Positions 11,315 to 22,286 of a stretch of DNA of 64,000 nt are shown here, one piece after another. The first letter of the stretch is position 1, and every line of letters begins with the position of its first letter. The DNA is from Sporopachydermia quercuum. Taxonomy: Eukaryota; Ascomycota; Sporopachydermiomycetes; Sporopachydermiales; Sporopachydermiaceae. Both the position numbers and the translations under genes were made by a program. Below the pieces are notes generated by a model, which saw only the letters and a program-made list of their open reading frames with translations, did no database searches and had not been told where the DNA came from. The stretch lies in NCBI GenBank assembly GCA_001599295.1, contig BCGN01000010.1:186001-250000 (forward strand), read 5' to 3'.

Positions 11315-12099
11315 CTTTGATCATTGTATTGGTCCTGTCATATGACGATTCCGAAACCATATGATGAGATCATTGATGGTAGACACTATAGCTGTAAAAC
11401 AAATTATATCAATATGAACGTTGAGTTCTGATTTATTCTCCTATCTTTTAGGCAATAATAACTATCACACGGGGTTTTTGATTTATTGTACTTTAACTAT
11501 CGCTCTATAGTTAATTATTTTGTATGATGAACCTGCTTTGTTGATTTATTGCTCTTTACTCTGTTCAGCACGAAGAGACGCAATGATTTGGTTTCAATAG
11601 TTTCCGTTTGTTAAAGATAATCTCCGTAATAGCCTTCTTCTTCTTGGGTTAAGGAGGATATCACGAACTGGCTATTCGAGTTGGAAATCACTAATTTGAA
11701 TCAGGACTGCATATAGCTGCTCAGTTCTAACTCTGGAAATAAAACATTCGACAAAGAAAACCGTTCTTTTTATCTTTTCTGCCTTTGATTGTTGTATCTA
11801 AAATCTGCTTGAATACAGTTTCAGTTCACGTAATCAGTAGTTTATCTCTAGCTTCACGTCTTATAGAATAGTATGGTGAAATGAATGGGTGTACTTCATA
11901 TATACGATGTAAACGACTACCTTTTCAGACATCTCATCCAAGCTATGTATCATTCAAGTTATGTTTGCCACAAAAACTCCTATGATAAAGGCAAATGTTC
12001 CATCAAACAACATTGACAGTCAGTAACCGAGAGCTTTATTACCTATGACATTAAATAATACCTAGATACCTCTTTTTTGAATCCATCAGTTGTTTAATA
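11315..12099. other. Divergent promoter region MUS81 / PUP1
   Basis: Shared upstream region of two divergent genes. Apart from a proteasome-element-like motif (listed separately), no gene or repeat is visible. Confidence 0.5.
11964..11972 (-). promoter_or_regulatory. Possible Rpn4-type proteasome control element
   Basis: Minus-strand TGTGGCAAA matches the Saccharomyces PACE consensus GGTGGCAAA at 8 of 9 positions and lies about 130 bp before the PUP1 start. Chance occurrence cannot be excluded, and Rpn4 sites differ between yeast lineages. Confidence 0.35.
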
Positions 12100-12930
12100 A
12101 TGGCTGGACTTTCATTCGAAAACTATCAACGAAACCAATACCTACAAGCTCAAGGAGTTGCAGTTCCTAATGCTACCTCCACCGGTACAACGATTGTAGG
12201 ATGTCGATTCAAGGGAGGTGTTGTTATAGCTGCTGATACTCGAGCGACAAGTGGAGATATTGTTGCTGATAAGAACTGTGAAAAATTACATAGAATTGCC
12301 CCAAAGATTTGGTGTGCCGGAGCTGGTACCGCAGCTGATACAGAAATGGTGACTCAGTTGATGGCATCTAACCTCGAATTACATTCTATGTCAACAGGAA
12401 GAGAACCAAGAGTTGTGACATGTTTACAACAATTAAAACAACATTTGTTCAAATATCAAGGCCATATTGGTGCATACCTAATTCTAGCAGGTGTTGACCC
12501 CACTGGTCCAAAGCTTTTCTCCATTCAAGCTCATGGATCGACAGATGTTGGTTTCTACCAGTCATTAGGATCTGGTTCTCTGGCAGCTATGGCTGTTTTG
12601 GAATCAAAATGGAAAATGGATTTATCAAAGGAAGAAGCAATTGATCTATGTGCCGAAGCAATTGAGTCTGGTATTTGGAATGATTTGGGTTCAGGTTCTA
12701 ATGTTGATTTATGTGTGATGGAGCAAGGGAGAGATGCTGTTTTACATAGAAATTACAGGACACCTAATCAAAGAGCTCAAAAGGAAAGATCGTATAAGTA
12801 TAAGAGAGGTACCACCAGCGTGCTAAGTACGTCAATCTATGATATGGTGAATCTGGAAGAAGAAACTGTGTTTGGTTTTAATGATGCTGCTGTACAACCC
12901 GAACACATGGAGGTGGATACTCAAGCTTGA
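12100..12930 (+). CDS. PUP1: 20S proteasome subunit beta2 (trypsin-like site), Pup1
   Basis: This is the beta2 subunit of the proteasome core, which cleaves after basic residues. It is 276 aa in a single exon (S. cerevisiae 261). The propeptide spans residues 1-29 and ends ATSTG. Autoprocessing at Gly29/Thr30 exposes Thr30 of TTIVGCRF as the N-terminal nucleophile. VIAADTRAT supplies the catalytic Asp17 equivalent, and DKNCEKLHRI the Lys33 equivalent. GSGSLAAMAVLE and GSGSNVDLCVM are the conserved beta-subunit loops. The C-terminal extension (TTSVLSTSIYDM...) is the arm that embraces beta3. The tail after VFGFND is slightly longer than usual. Leu in GSGSLAAM is encoded by CTG, which supports the standard nuclear code. 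Confidence 0.97.
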   Translation: MAGLSFENYQRNQYLQAQGVAVPNATSTGTTIVGCRFKGGVVIAADTRATSGDIVADKNCEKLHRIAPKIWCAGAGTAADTEMVTQLMASNLELHSMSTGREPRVVTCLQQLKQHLFKYQGHIGAYLILAGVDPTGPKLFSIQAHGSTDVGFYQSLGSGSLAAMAVLESKWKMDLSKEEAIDLCAEAIESGIWNDLGSGSNVDLCVMEQGRDAVLHRNYRTPNQRAQKERSYKYKRGTTSVLSTSIYDMVNLEEETVFGFNDAAVQPEHMEVDTQA

Positions 12931-13301
12931 ATCAGTAAACAGGTAGTAAGCATAGTATATAAAAGATCAATAAAGAGAAAGTGCAGAAAAATTGGAATAC
13001 AAAGAGAGATTAACTGGCCTTATCAATAGATTTAAATTAATTGCTTTAAATTCGTATGCTATAGTGTTGCAATATGTTAACAAATCGAATCTTTTGTACA
13101 CTCCTTATGTGGTCCCTTAATCATGTCGAGGTTTATGTTGATGATGTTTATGTCAAAGATTGGAACATTAGAATGTATAAGGAAGGGAAAGTGAAATGGT
13201 TGTTCCAATTGTTACTGATTACTTGATAGCCCGTCTAATGAATCACTTGTTACTAAATCATATATTTACTTCAGTATTTAGTCTTTTTCGTTAACTCTTA
13301 C
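12931..13301. other. Convergent spacer PUP1 / ADE8
   Basis: 3' flanks of two convergent genes; AT-rich, no gene seen. Confidence 0.5.
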
Positions 13302-13973
13302 TCACTTCTTGACTAATGTCTTGAGTGCTATGTTACAACCTTCAACAATAGCGATATGCTCAATTGCATGCACACGAGATTCGTACTCTTCCACTGTTTC
13401 TCCTTTTATCAATTCCAACTCTTTAACAACTAATGGCTCACCTTCATCAACTTCCTGAATAACTTTGTGAATCATAACACCTGCTTTAGTAATTTCACCT
13501 TTTTGACCAGCAGCCCATGCCCTTTCAATTGCATTAATTCCAGCAAATGCACCTGGTAATGCAGGATGAAGATTGATAATAGGAATATCAGCTTTGTAGA
13601 TAGGTTCCAGAAATGCTGGTGAGAGAATCAACATCCAGCCTGCACATACTATTATATCTGGTTGTTTATACCCTGTGACTCCTTCTTTGCCTTTGGTAAT
13701 TAATGTAGCTAAATCGGTATCGAATTGGTTTCGTTTTTGTTTTCTTTCCTCCACTTGATCCTTGTGAACTCCTTTGTAGTAACTTTTCAATTCATGCGTC
13801 CAGATATTTGGCACGCCCGCTTTCTTGGCTCTTTCTATACCAAAAGCAGTGCTTGAAGACGATATAATAGTGGTGATTTCACCATCAATAACTCCCGATC
13901 TGCAAGCCTCAATCAGCGCTTGAAGGTTGGTTCCTGAACCAGATATTAACACCAGTATTGATGCTTTGCTCAT
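13302..13973 (-). CDS. ADE8: Phosphoribosylglycinamide (GAR) formyltransferase
   Basis: Third step of de novo purine synthesis: 10-formyl-THF + GAR gives formyl-GAR, in the cytosol. It is 223 aa, against 214 in S. cerevisiae and a similar size in bacterial PurN. The N-terminal SGSGTNLQALIEA binds the phosphate of GAR. The catalytic triad is Asn134 and His136 in IINLHPALPG plus Asp176 in EVDEGEP. HKVIQEVDEGEPLV is the folate-loop signature. A short insertion at about residues 64-100 (GVHKDQVEERKQKRNQF) is typical of fungal Ade8. The gene is a stand-alone transformylase, as in yeasts, and not fused to ADE5,7. No intron is seen. No Bas1-type TGACTC box was spotted close upstream. Confidence 0.95.
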   Translation of the reverse strand: MSKASILVLISGSGTNLQALIEACRSGVIDGEITTIISSSSTAFGIERAKKAGVPNIWTHELKSYYKGVHKDQVEERKQKRNQFDTDLATLITKGKEGVTGYKQPDIIVCAGWMLILSPAFLEPIYKADIPIINLHPALPGAFAGINAIERAWAAGQKGEITKAGVMIHKVIQEVDEGEPLVVKELELIKGETVEEYESRVHAIEHIAIVEGCNIALKTLVKK

Positions 13974-14711
13974 TCTGCAAGCTTTTTCTATGAGTTATAT
14001 GCCTATTACAAACTCTAATGGCTAGAAGGTTACATCAGTATAAAGTATATACATTCTCCATATTATATCAGCTGTTTATTCACTCTATCTCTTTCTTGTA
14101 CATAAAATTTTTTTGTGTATGATCACGGTATAGGAAAAAAAAGCTGATGAATGATTGTGGTTTGAGGACTTCGAGTCTCACTATTTCTGTAAAGGGGTCC
14201 AATGGGGTCCAAACTGGAGATAGTTCAAAAGGGGGTAGAAGAGAGATCAGTGGGTAAGTCGATTGGTGGACAGTGTTTTCATATAGATTAATTAGTATAG
14301 AGATTGAAGCATGTTCGATATCAATGTTCAACAGCAAACATGGTTACTTTATAGGACGAAATAATAATTTGGTATAGCATACAGTGTAAATAATGGGAAG
14401 AGTAATCCAAGTAACGTTTGTTCANCTAACCCTAAAACACCTACTTCCCTCTCTACAACATAGTAGTAATCAGAGAAGATATATCTCTATTGATATACCT
14501 ATGATGATATCTAACAAAGTAAATAGATAACCAATAAACAATAAATAATAAATAAATAATAATTGTAGAGCTATAAAAACAAAATTTTGAACCAACATAG
14601 TGACTACTGAAGAAATATTCATATATGATAATGGTATGCAGATAACATTAAATGTTACCAAATTCCTTTCTTTCAGCATTAACATCTATCGGTTTTCTAT
14701 GAAGAGTTCAT
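13974..14711. other. Spacer between IDH2 and ADE8
   Basis: Upstream region of ADE8 and 3' flank of IDH2, with AT-rich simple stretches (aaataataaataaataata near 14540). No gene or strong motif is visible. Confidence 0.5.
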
Positions 14712-16456
14712 TTATAATCTCTTGATAACTTCTTCGGTAAAGTTCTTGGTGGAAGAAGATCCCTTCAAATCCTTGGTTCTGTTTTCAGGACCACTAGCAA
14801 TGGTCGTCAAAACAGCTTTTTCAATCTTGTCAGCATACTGATCTAGATGCATATGTCTCAACATCATGCAAGAAGATAATAGCAAAGCTGTAGGATTGGC
14901 CAAACCCTTACCAGCAATATCAGGAGCAGATCCGTGGACAGCTTCGAAAATACTGACCTTATCGCCCATATTACCAGAAGGAGTCAATCCTAAACCACCA
15001 ATAAGACCAGAAGACAAATCGGACATAATGTCACCGTACAAGTTAGGCATAACCATGACAATATCCTTGTAAGGAGTAGGGTCAGTGACCATTTGTAAAC
15101 AGGTGTTGTCGATCAATTCAGAGGACAATTCGACATCAGGATACTCCTTAGCGACATCTCTGGCAGTTTGTAAGAATAAACCGTCAGCAAGCTTCATGAT
15201 AGATGCCTTGTGTACGACTCTAACTCTTGGCTTACCAATAGATTTGGCATATTCAAAAGCATATCTAATTACTCTTTCAGAAGCTTCCTTGGTGATCAAC
15301 TTGATAGATTGCACTACACCTGGAACAACGGTGTGTTCAATACCAGAGTATTCACCTTCAGTGTTTTCTCTAATCAAAACAGTGTCAACACCATCATAAG
15401 GGGTCTTGAAGCCAACAACTGACTTACAAGGGCGAACATTGGCAAATAAGTTGAAAGTTCTTCTCAAAGTCAAGTTAAGAGAAACGTGACCTTTACCAAC
15501 AGGAGTAGCCAAAGGTCCTTTCAAAGCAACCAAGTTCTTCTTGACTGATTCAACAGCTGTAGGGGGAATGGTGGTCTTACCATCAACGAAGATAGGAGTG
15601 ACATCGACAGGTTCCCAAACGATAGGAACCTTAGCAGCAGAGTAAATGTCCTTGACAGCCTGGGAGATCTCAACACCAATACCATCACCCTCAATCAAAG
15701 TAACAGTGTATTTGCCCTGTTTTTCTTGTTAGTATTATGCTCTTCAGAGAAAATGTTCAGCTGGCTCGATCGACGGTGGGGAACATATTCTTAGGTGCTC
15801 TGTGTTGAAGAGATGCATGGGGTGATGAGATCCGGATAAAGGGTATAACTGTATGGTATATTTGTAGAATTATTACACTCGAGGAAATATTCATTTTGGA
15901 CCTAAATTCCAATCAGGATAAACAACTCATGATAACATTCATAGTGACATTCATGTACTTCCTCAATTGGTTGATTGATCGATTGATTGATTGATTGCTA
16001 ATTATCTGCCATACCCACTGTTCGCCAGTGCTATATAAATAGGCTCTTTCTCAAACAGTTTTCATCCAATATATCAATCAACCCTCAGAGGATATTATTT
16101 TCATCCAGAACTATACTCATTACATATCATTTTCCATAACCTCTTTTCTCCTAAAGATTTCCGAAGAATATTCATTCGAATGCAACCAACACGTCCACCG
16201 ACGAATTGGAAGGCCATCGCCAATCTTCCATAATAAACATACATCACTGTTCTTCTTTCCTTCAAATGAAGCAACAGAAGTAGCATAAGTTCTGGCGTAT
16301 GATCTAGCAGCCTATAATCGTCAAATTGTTAGTAGTCCAACTAATATTTTGATTCTCATCCCTATTTCTCTCTTGATCTACCAATATCCGTCTACTTACC
16401 AAAGCTCTGCTCGACGAGATCAAAGATGATCGAAACATTTTTCTACTGGACATCAT
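14712..16456 (-). CDS. IDH2: NAD-dependent isocitrate dehydrogenase subunit 2, mitochondrial
   Basis: The catalytic subunit of the Idh1/Idh2 octamer converts isocitrate to 2-oxoglutarate in the matrix (TCA cycle). There are three exons: 16400-16456 (19 codons), 16243-16311 (23 codons) and 14712-15716. They give 376 aa, against 369 in S. cerevisiae. Introns are 88 nt (GTAAGT, branch ACTAAC, TAG) and 526 nt (GTATGT, branch TACTAAC, CAG). Exons 1-2 encode an acid-poor, Arg/Ser-rich presequence ([12 protein letters not shown]...[12 protein letters not shown]). Exon 3 carries [12 protein letters not shown], the substrate loop [23 protein letters not shown], the catalytic Lys region [10 protein letters not shown], and the metal/NAD region [12 protein letters not shown]...[20 protein letters not shown] and the C-terminus EEVIKRL match Idh2 better than Idh1. 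The contiguous frame opening at TTG 15698 is not the true start. Confidence 0.97.
15960..15998. repeat. TTGA/ATTG tetranucleotide tract inside IDH2 intron 2
   Basis: ATTGATTG-type repeats with one interruption (gattgatcgattgattg). A TATA-like CTATATAAATAG follows at about 16031. Both lie within the 526-nt intron 2 of IDH2. Confidence 0.6.
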
Positions 16457-18311
16457 TGTGTTTGTTCTCTTCTTTAGTTGCTATTCAAACTAATCACCAC
16501 TTAATATCAATATCAATGACAGCTCAATTGGATATTAACTGATCTTCAATTCCTATTCCTGGTATTTACATTTGATTATTGGTTACTTCGTCAATTCTTT
16601 CCCGTCTTGATTGATATATCTGGTTGTAAGGAAGAAAACTCCTCTAATAAATGCATCCCCCTGTGAAAGCACTAATCTGAGTTGGGTTTTGGGTTTGTAT
16701 TTTCAAGTTCGGGAAATGTATGCTAAACTTTAAATAGGACACAAAATAGGAGAGAGAAGATAGGAGGATGGAGGTTTCTGATTAGGTGATATGGAAATGA
16801 TCCGGACAACTCGGATGTGTTGGGAATGTATGGAATTGGTAGGGCAAGTAAGTGTTTGGTTGAATATATCAACGAATTTAATATTTATAGAAGATGAAGA
16901 GTTCTATTTGATGACAGTTAGAGGAAAATAAATTATTGGCTTAGTTAGAAATAAGCACAAGAAGCTGAGGTTGGTGAAATCGGTTAGAGGTGTGCAAGTC
17001 AATTGTCAATTGATGGACAGATGTTTATGATATTGTGACAGTTCGATGAATGATGGTTTACCTTGCATCTTGTATTGAGCAGCTGATAAATTCACTCTTT
17101 ATTCAGTATATTTATAACTTATAGAAAGCAGTTACTACAATGTGCACATACTACCTCAGCATTCTTCTTAAAAGTCATGCTTCTACTTCGGTGTCGGTGT
17201 TTATGAAAATGCACTACCTGCATGTGTCCTGCAGGTGTGCGGTATTATACTTGATCCATACAAGTTCATGGTTAGATGTAATGTGAAAGGTTCCTGAATA
17301 TATATATTGGTTGGATGGTATAGAATATCGCTCAAGAGGTCAAAACAGCTATTTATGAATAGATTATCGTTTTTACTTATAGTTGTTGCAGAAAACGGTA
17401 TTTTAACTGTATTAAGTAATATACCATTGGGGTATCACATAGTCAATGCTTCAATTGACGGCCAAGGAAATCAGTAGGCATTCATTCATATTTGACAATT
17501 CAGCGTTGCACGAAGAGAGATGCGAAAAATGGGTGAGTGAATTCAATCGTAAACTGTAAGTAGAAAATAATAAAACGAAACAAGTGAAATTGTCTATGTG
17601 CGTGGTTCGGATCTCCTCCCCGAAATTCGCACACAGTGTGATAAGCGATGTCCGAGTGCCGGCTTTCAGTTCAGAGAATTCAGAGTTGAGTGATTATGGA
17701 AAGTAAGTCTTCGAGCCGGTAATGGACTAAATGGTAGTAGCTATGAATTTTCAGCAAGAGAAAATAGACAGGAAATGATGAGATAGATACTTTTACTACT
17801 ATAATCGAGCGGAGATATTGCAATTACATTAGCACTTGATTATAGAGCTGGTTTTTTTCTGTTTTGATTTTGATTGTAGCCGAAATATAGATGTTGTTGA
17901 TGAAAGCATTGGAAAATTTTACTTTTGCAATAGCAGTCGATACTCATAAAGGATGGGAGTGAAAGGTATGTGGATCATTCAACGCAGGATGTCACAATAT
18001 TCCTATTCTCCGTTTGACTTTTACCCCGAGTTTATTCTCTAGATTTTTGTTCATTTTTGACGGAACATTCCATTTCTGTTTACGTCAACAGCAGGATAAT
18101 AGTGCGTATACAGTAGATACGTCCTCGCCATATTCGGTAGATCCGTTTTTTGTTGGAAAAAATACCCCCCCAGAAGATGAGTATCTAATCTCGATACAGT
18201 ACAACGAAGGAATATATGAAAACAATCATTCAATTCAATTGTTTATTATCACTGAATATTTTCTATTGATCGCAGTTAGCAAAGTGATTCAAATACACAA
18301 AACAAACTGTT
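16457..18311. other. Long spacer upstream of IDH2
   Basis: 1.85 kb without a credible gene. It contains an interrupted inverted repeat at 17598-17632 (listed separately) and a small palindrome cacacagtgtg just after it. A 101-codon frame at 18014-18319 overlaps the peroxidase stop and looks like chance. Confidence 0.5.
17598..17632. promoter_or_regulatory. Interrupted inverted repeat with a CGG-N9-CCG core
   Basis: GTGCG-tgg-TTCGG-N9-CCGAA-att-CGCAC. Two nested 5-bp arms pair exactly. Inverted CGG triplets at fixed spacing are the classical target of dimeric Zn2Cys6 proteins. It lies about 1.1 kb from IDH2 and 0.7 kb past the peroxidase stop, so its target is unclear. Confidence 0.35.
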
Positions 18312-20462
18312 TTATATAACTTTCTTCATACAGCTAGCAGCTCCGTTTCCATCTCTTACTACCCCAAGTTCCAGTAGCTTTGCAAACGCATTGGAAAAGT
18401 CTCTGAAGAATGCGGATTGATCATTAGCATATATTTCTACCCATTTTTTAAAGTCGTTATCTTTCATTAATGCCATATCTGTTTTAAGCATCATGATAGG
18501 TTGCCCATTTGAGTCTTCTGGTTGTCTTGTAATGTACTGTTGATTACCTGACCCACTAACCTCTACCAGTTTCCATTGATTATTGTTATAATTGTTCATT
18601 AGATTGATGAAAAACGAATTGTCAAAGCTGGTTGGATGTTCGTCCCAAGTTCCATCATAACCGGATATTTTATGATGGCATCTACCTACCGTATGTGCTC
18701 CTATCAGCGCTACTATTTCACCATCACTGAAGCCCATTCTGTAAAACACATCTCGAACATGATCTGCCCCATATTTTGCAATAGGTAATCTACCGTTAGG
18801 AGGGACATAGTCCGATATATCTGAATTTTCGTCAGCTGCAATGTCTTCTATGTCTTTTCTTCCTGGTGACCAAGGCACTTCTGGTCCTCCCATGTGTTCA
18901 ATGGCAACAACACCTGCCAAAGTCCAGAGGTCAGCATAGCTAATCCAATCATGCTTTCCCTTCACAGGTTCTAGAATATTCACGGCATTTTGAAGACCTT
19001 TATTTGCTACATCAGATAGTTCTGGATTGTATCTGAAGGTTAGGTTAGTATTTTAGTAGCGCAAAGTACTAGTAGGTATTTGTTTGCGTTTCGAGTTAAC
19101 ATACCTCATTGTTGCACCATTTGATCCGCCTGTACCAGTGTTCCTATCAAAAGTGCCAGCTGCATGCCACGCCAATCTGACAATGACAGGACCATAAGAT
19201 CCATCGTCATAATTCTGATCGTCGAGTATATCAGCAATTGACTGTCTAACATTCTTGTAAGGGTCGGAAGATTGGAATAGGTTGTGAGGTTTCTTGAACT
19301 TTTTAGAAAAGGAACTTGAAAGCTTGTAGTTCATTTGCAGTTTATTGAAATGATGATCGGTCAATTTGGATGATTTCAATTTGTCACGACTTATTTTATT
19401 TCTCTTCATCTTCTCTATCAAATTCTGTCTATGTAGTTTACCTTGCGATGGTAAAAAGTTACCATCAGTGGTAACGACTCTTCGCTCTGATTTTAAAATT
19501 GATTTTGGGATTTCATAATCACTTTTGAAAGAGTCATTGATATCGTGGTTAACAGTTTTGTATTCAAGACTTGAGATCCTTTTCTTTGGCTTGATAACCT
19601 TGTTAGAAGAATGAACCCCCAAGTCCACTTTTGATGGTTTAGCTGGCTCAAACTGAATAAGTCCAGACAATGGTTTCTTCTTCAGGTCTTGGCCGAAGCT
19701 AGATTTCCTCATTGATAATTGCATATCTGATGTGTAAGAGAGATTGCCACTAAGTTTTGGTGTTGACGAAGAATACGATTCATTGCTTTTGCTTGGCCAG
19801 GATTGAAAAGGCTTTTCTGTTAGTTCTTCTTTTGTATGTTTACCACTTGTTGGCTTTTTTGCGCTTAAAGAAAATTCTGTGTCATGAGAAAATGATACCG
19901 AAGGTTTCGTTTCTTTGATGTCCTTGGGAATTTTGATCATTTTGCATAGAATATATTCAACCTTTTCTTTCCATTTAGAAAGCCCTTCCATGAGTAAGTC
20001 AAACTCTGCTTTACAAAATTTTGTCCCTTTTAAATGGTAAATCTTCCTCTTGAGTGTCATAATTATATCTTGCTTGATAAACTTATCTTTTTCTTCTTTA
20101 GCCTTGAGAATAAACCACTTAACTTTGGGAATTATAATGATTAATTTTTCTGCTATTTTGGAGAATATTTTCTCCTTGATCATCAGAAGCTTGCAGATAA
20201 GATCAGTGAGCTTTTCAAATATTATGCATACAAGTCTGATGAGATTAACAATAATAAGCATAATAATAACTATAGGCATAGTTATTATATGAGCAATAAT
20301 CTTCTTGATTTTCTGTATAAACATCTTGATCTTTTTGATTTTTGCAGCTTTCTTTTCTTTTTTCTTAGCAAGCTTACCTTTAACCTTATGATTCTTTGGC
20401 TTTTCAAATTTTGCTTTTTTGCTGTAAGCTTTGTGCTCCAGCTTATCAGAAAACTCCTTCAT
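18312..20462 (-). CDS. Class I heme peroxidase (cytochrome c peroxidase-like, Ccp2 type) with a long basic, membrane-type N-terminal extension
   Basis: Two exons, 19105-20462 and 18312-19032 (72-nt intron: GTATGT, branch TACTAAC, CAG), encode 692 aa. Residues 400-692 form a complete peroxidase domain. The distal pocket is Arg429, Trp432 and His433 (VRLAWH), the proximal His is 566 (GAHTVGR), and Trp582 is the equivalent of CCP Trp191. An Asp follows in LKTDMAL. Wording such as [13 protein letters not shown] and [17 protein letters not shown] is closer to the cytosolic fungal Ccp2-type 'putative heme-binding peroxidase' than to mitochondrial Ccp1. Residues 1-400 are unusual for the family: a Lys-rich start ([14 protein letters not shown]), a strongly hydrophobic stretch at about 55-83 ([19 protein letters not shown]), a second at about 105-120, then a Ser/Lys-rich linker. 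I infer a membrane-tethered peroxidase scavenging H2O2; which membrane is unknown. The frame is open through the junction, so a fusion is more likely than two genes. Confidence 0.85.
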
Positions 20463-22286
20463 GTTTATTAATGTTTATATTGGTGATGATTTGTTCAAAT
20501 CTGAACTTTATAAGTAAATCAGCTTCTGTTAAAGTGATAAGTAGCGCCAATGGGAGAATGATACAATGCGCTGCTTTAGAAGACACAGATAATGATAATT
20601 TCTTTCATTCAGCGTTACTTTTAGAGGTCTTACTGCTCTTTCTTTCTCGCAGTGCTACTCTCAACGCTTCCAAATATCCTGTTGATATACGTTCATATAT
20701 GCTGATATTCGTTAATAGAAGTGATGAAGAATATACAAATAGAAAAGGAAAAAGAGGAAAAAATTAAGATAAATAGAAAGAGGGGCTTGAACCAACTTGG
20801 CGGCTAAGTACACAAACGTCTTTGTCAACCTAGCGAGGAGATAACACAAATGTAGTTTCACGTGCTGTCAGTTGTAGATTTAAAAAGCGGTAAATGGACT
20901 TCTCCATCGTGTTTCCGAATCTCAGAAGCTGGGGGCTAATGCAATGAATAATGTTTTGAGTAAACTGTAGGTTGCTAAATAAAACTCTCCTAGTTTTGTT
21001 GATTCTCAAATCGATTTCGCCCTTTTTTGTATCAGTTGATNTGTGTGCGTGATGTATTTGGAGTGTTCAAACAATCAAAGTCTAATTTTCAAATTCCCAA
21101 TTGGGTACTGTAATTGACTACTTTTAAGTTGAAACTTTATTGACATTTCGCTCAGCAATGCGAGAACCAGATATTTGAAGCTCTTTTTTCTCGCTTAATT
21201 ATCACCTTGAGCTGAACAGTGAAAACCCAAATTGCCAGTTGCTAAATTGCAAATCTCAAATCGCTTTGGTGACATCCCTTTTATATATTTTCAAAAAAAA
21301 AAAAGATTGCTAAATTGAAAAATATAGCATATATTAAATATAGACTAGATAGCAAACAAAAGTGAAAGCTGTCAAAAGAAAGGAATACTGTTCAGTAGGT
21401 ACTTACTACCTGATAATAGTAGACTCAACCACTTGCAANAACTGTGTTGTAGTAGAGAGAAATTGGTTATGCTGTGACGAATGCGTAATCAAGTTTCAAA
21501 TCAAAATGGTTAGGAACGCTAAAATTTCTCTAATTAGTTTGATTCATGAAAAAAAATTGCAATCTCATTGCTTGTTAGTCTAGTAACTATCAAAAAGTAA
21601 CTATCAAAACTGTTATCAATTCGCAAAGACGACATATGCTTCAAACTAATAGCATCTCAACTGCCAAATACGACAACATTCCATACTGAAGTAACTATTA
21701 TAAATGCAGAAACAAAACTATCTTCTAACAATATATTACTCATTAGTATCTNTTAGCATTTTTATTGCCTGAACTTGTTGATTGTATGTTATCCGGTTAC
21801 ACCTATTTGTCTTGTTGTTCTAGATATTCTAATATATTCATTTCGGATGCAACCTAATGGAGTTTGTTTTATATGCTAAGCTCAAGGATTATTCATATAT
21901 TTACCACTAAAATGTAAGATCTGAAGTTTTACTTACATTCTCTATAGCTTTTTNTGCTACAGTTCTTTTCATTCAGTTTACGTTCGATAAGTTCCGTAAG
22001 TCATTCAGTCTGTTTAGTTAGTAATAGAGTACAGTCGTTGTGAGAATAGAAATTTTATATTCTATCCAAGTTCGATTGATCTCATAGACTAGTACAAGCT
22101 CAGCTTTCTTATTTATAAAGTTTAGGTTATTAGAATAACAGACAAGCATTGGAATATTTGTATACATTTGAGAAAGACACAACGGAAAGTATATACTTTA
22201 TAATTTCCTGATTTAACTTTGTATTTTCCAATATTCATGTTATGTTCTCCGTTTTACTATATCTCCGATATTTCGCACATCTTTTT
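20463..22286. other. Long spacer between the peroxidase and TRS120
   Basis: 1.8 kb, AT-rich, no credible gene. A CACGTG box lies at 20859-20864 (TTTCACGTGC), about 400 bp upstream of the peroxidase start. A tRNA-like B-box at about 20780 was examined and rejected. Confidence 0.5.

Noticed and set aside
20775-20850. tRNA-like B box (minus strand GGTTCAAGCCC)
   Set aside because: The flanking bases do not form a T stem or acceptor stem and no A box or anticodon arm fits.
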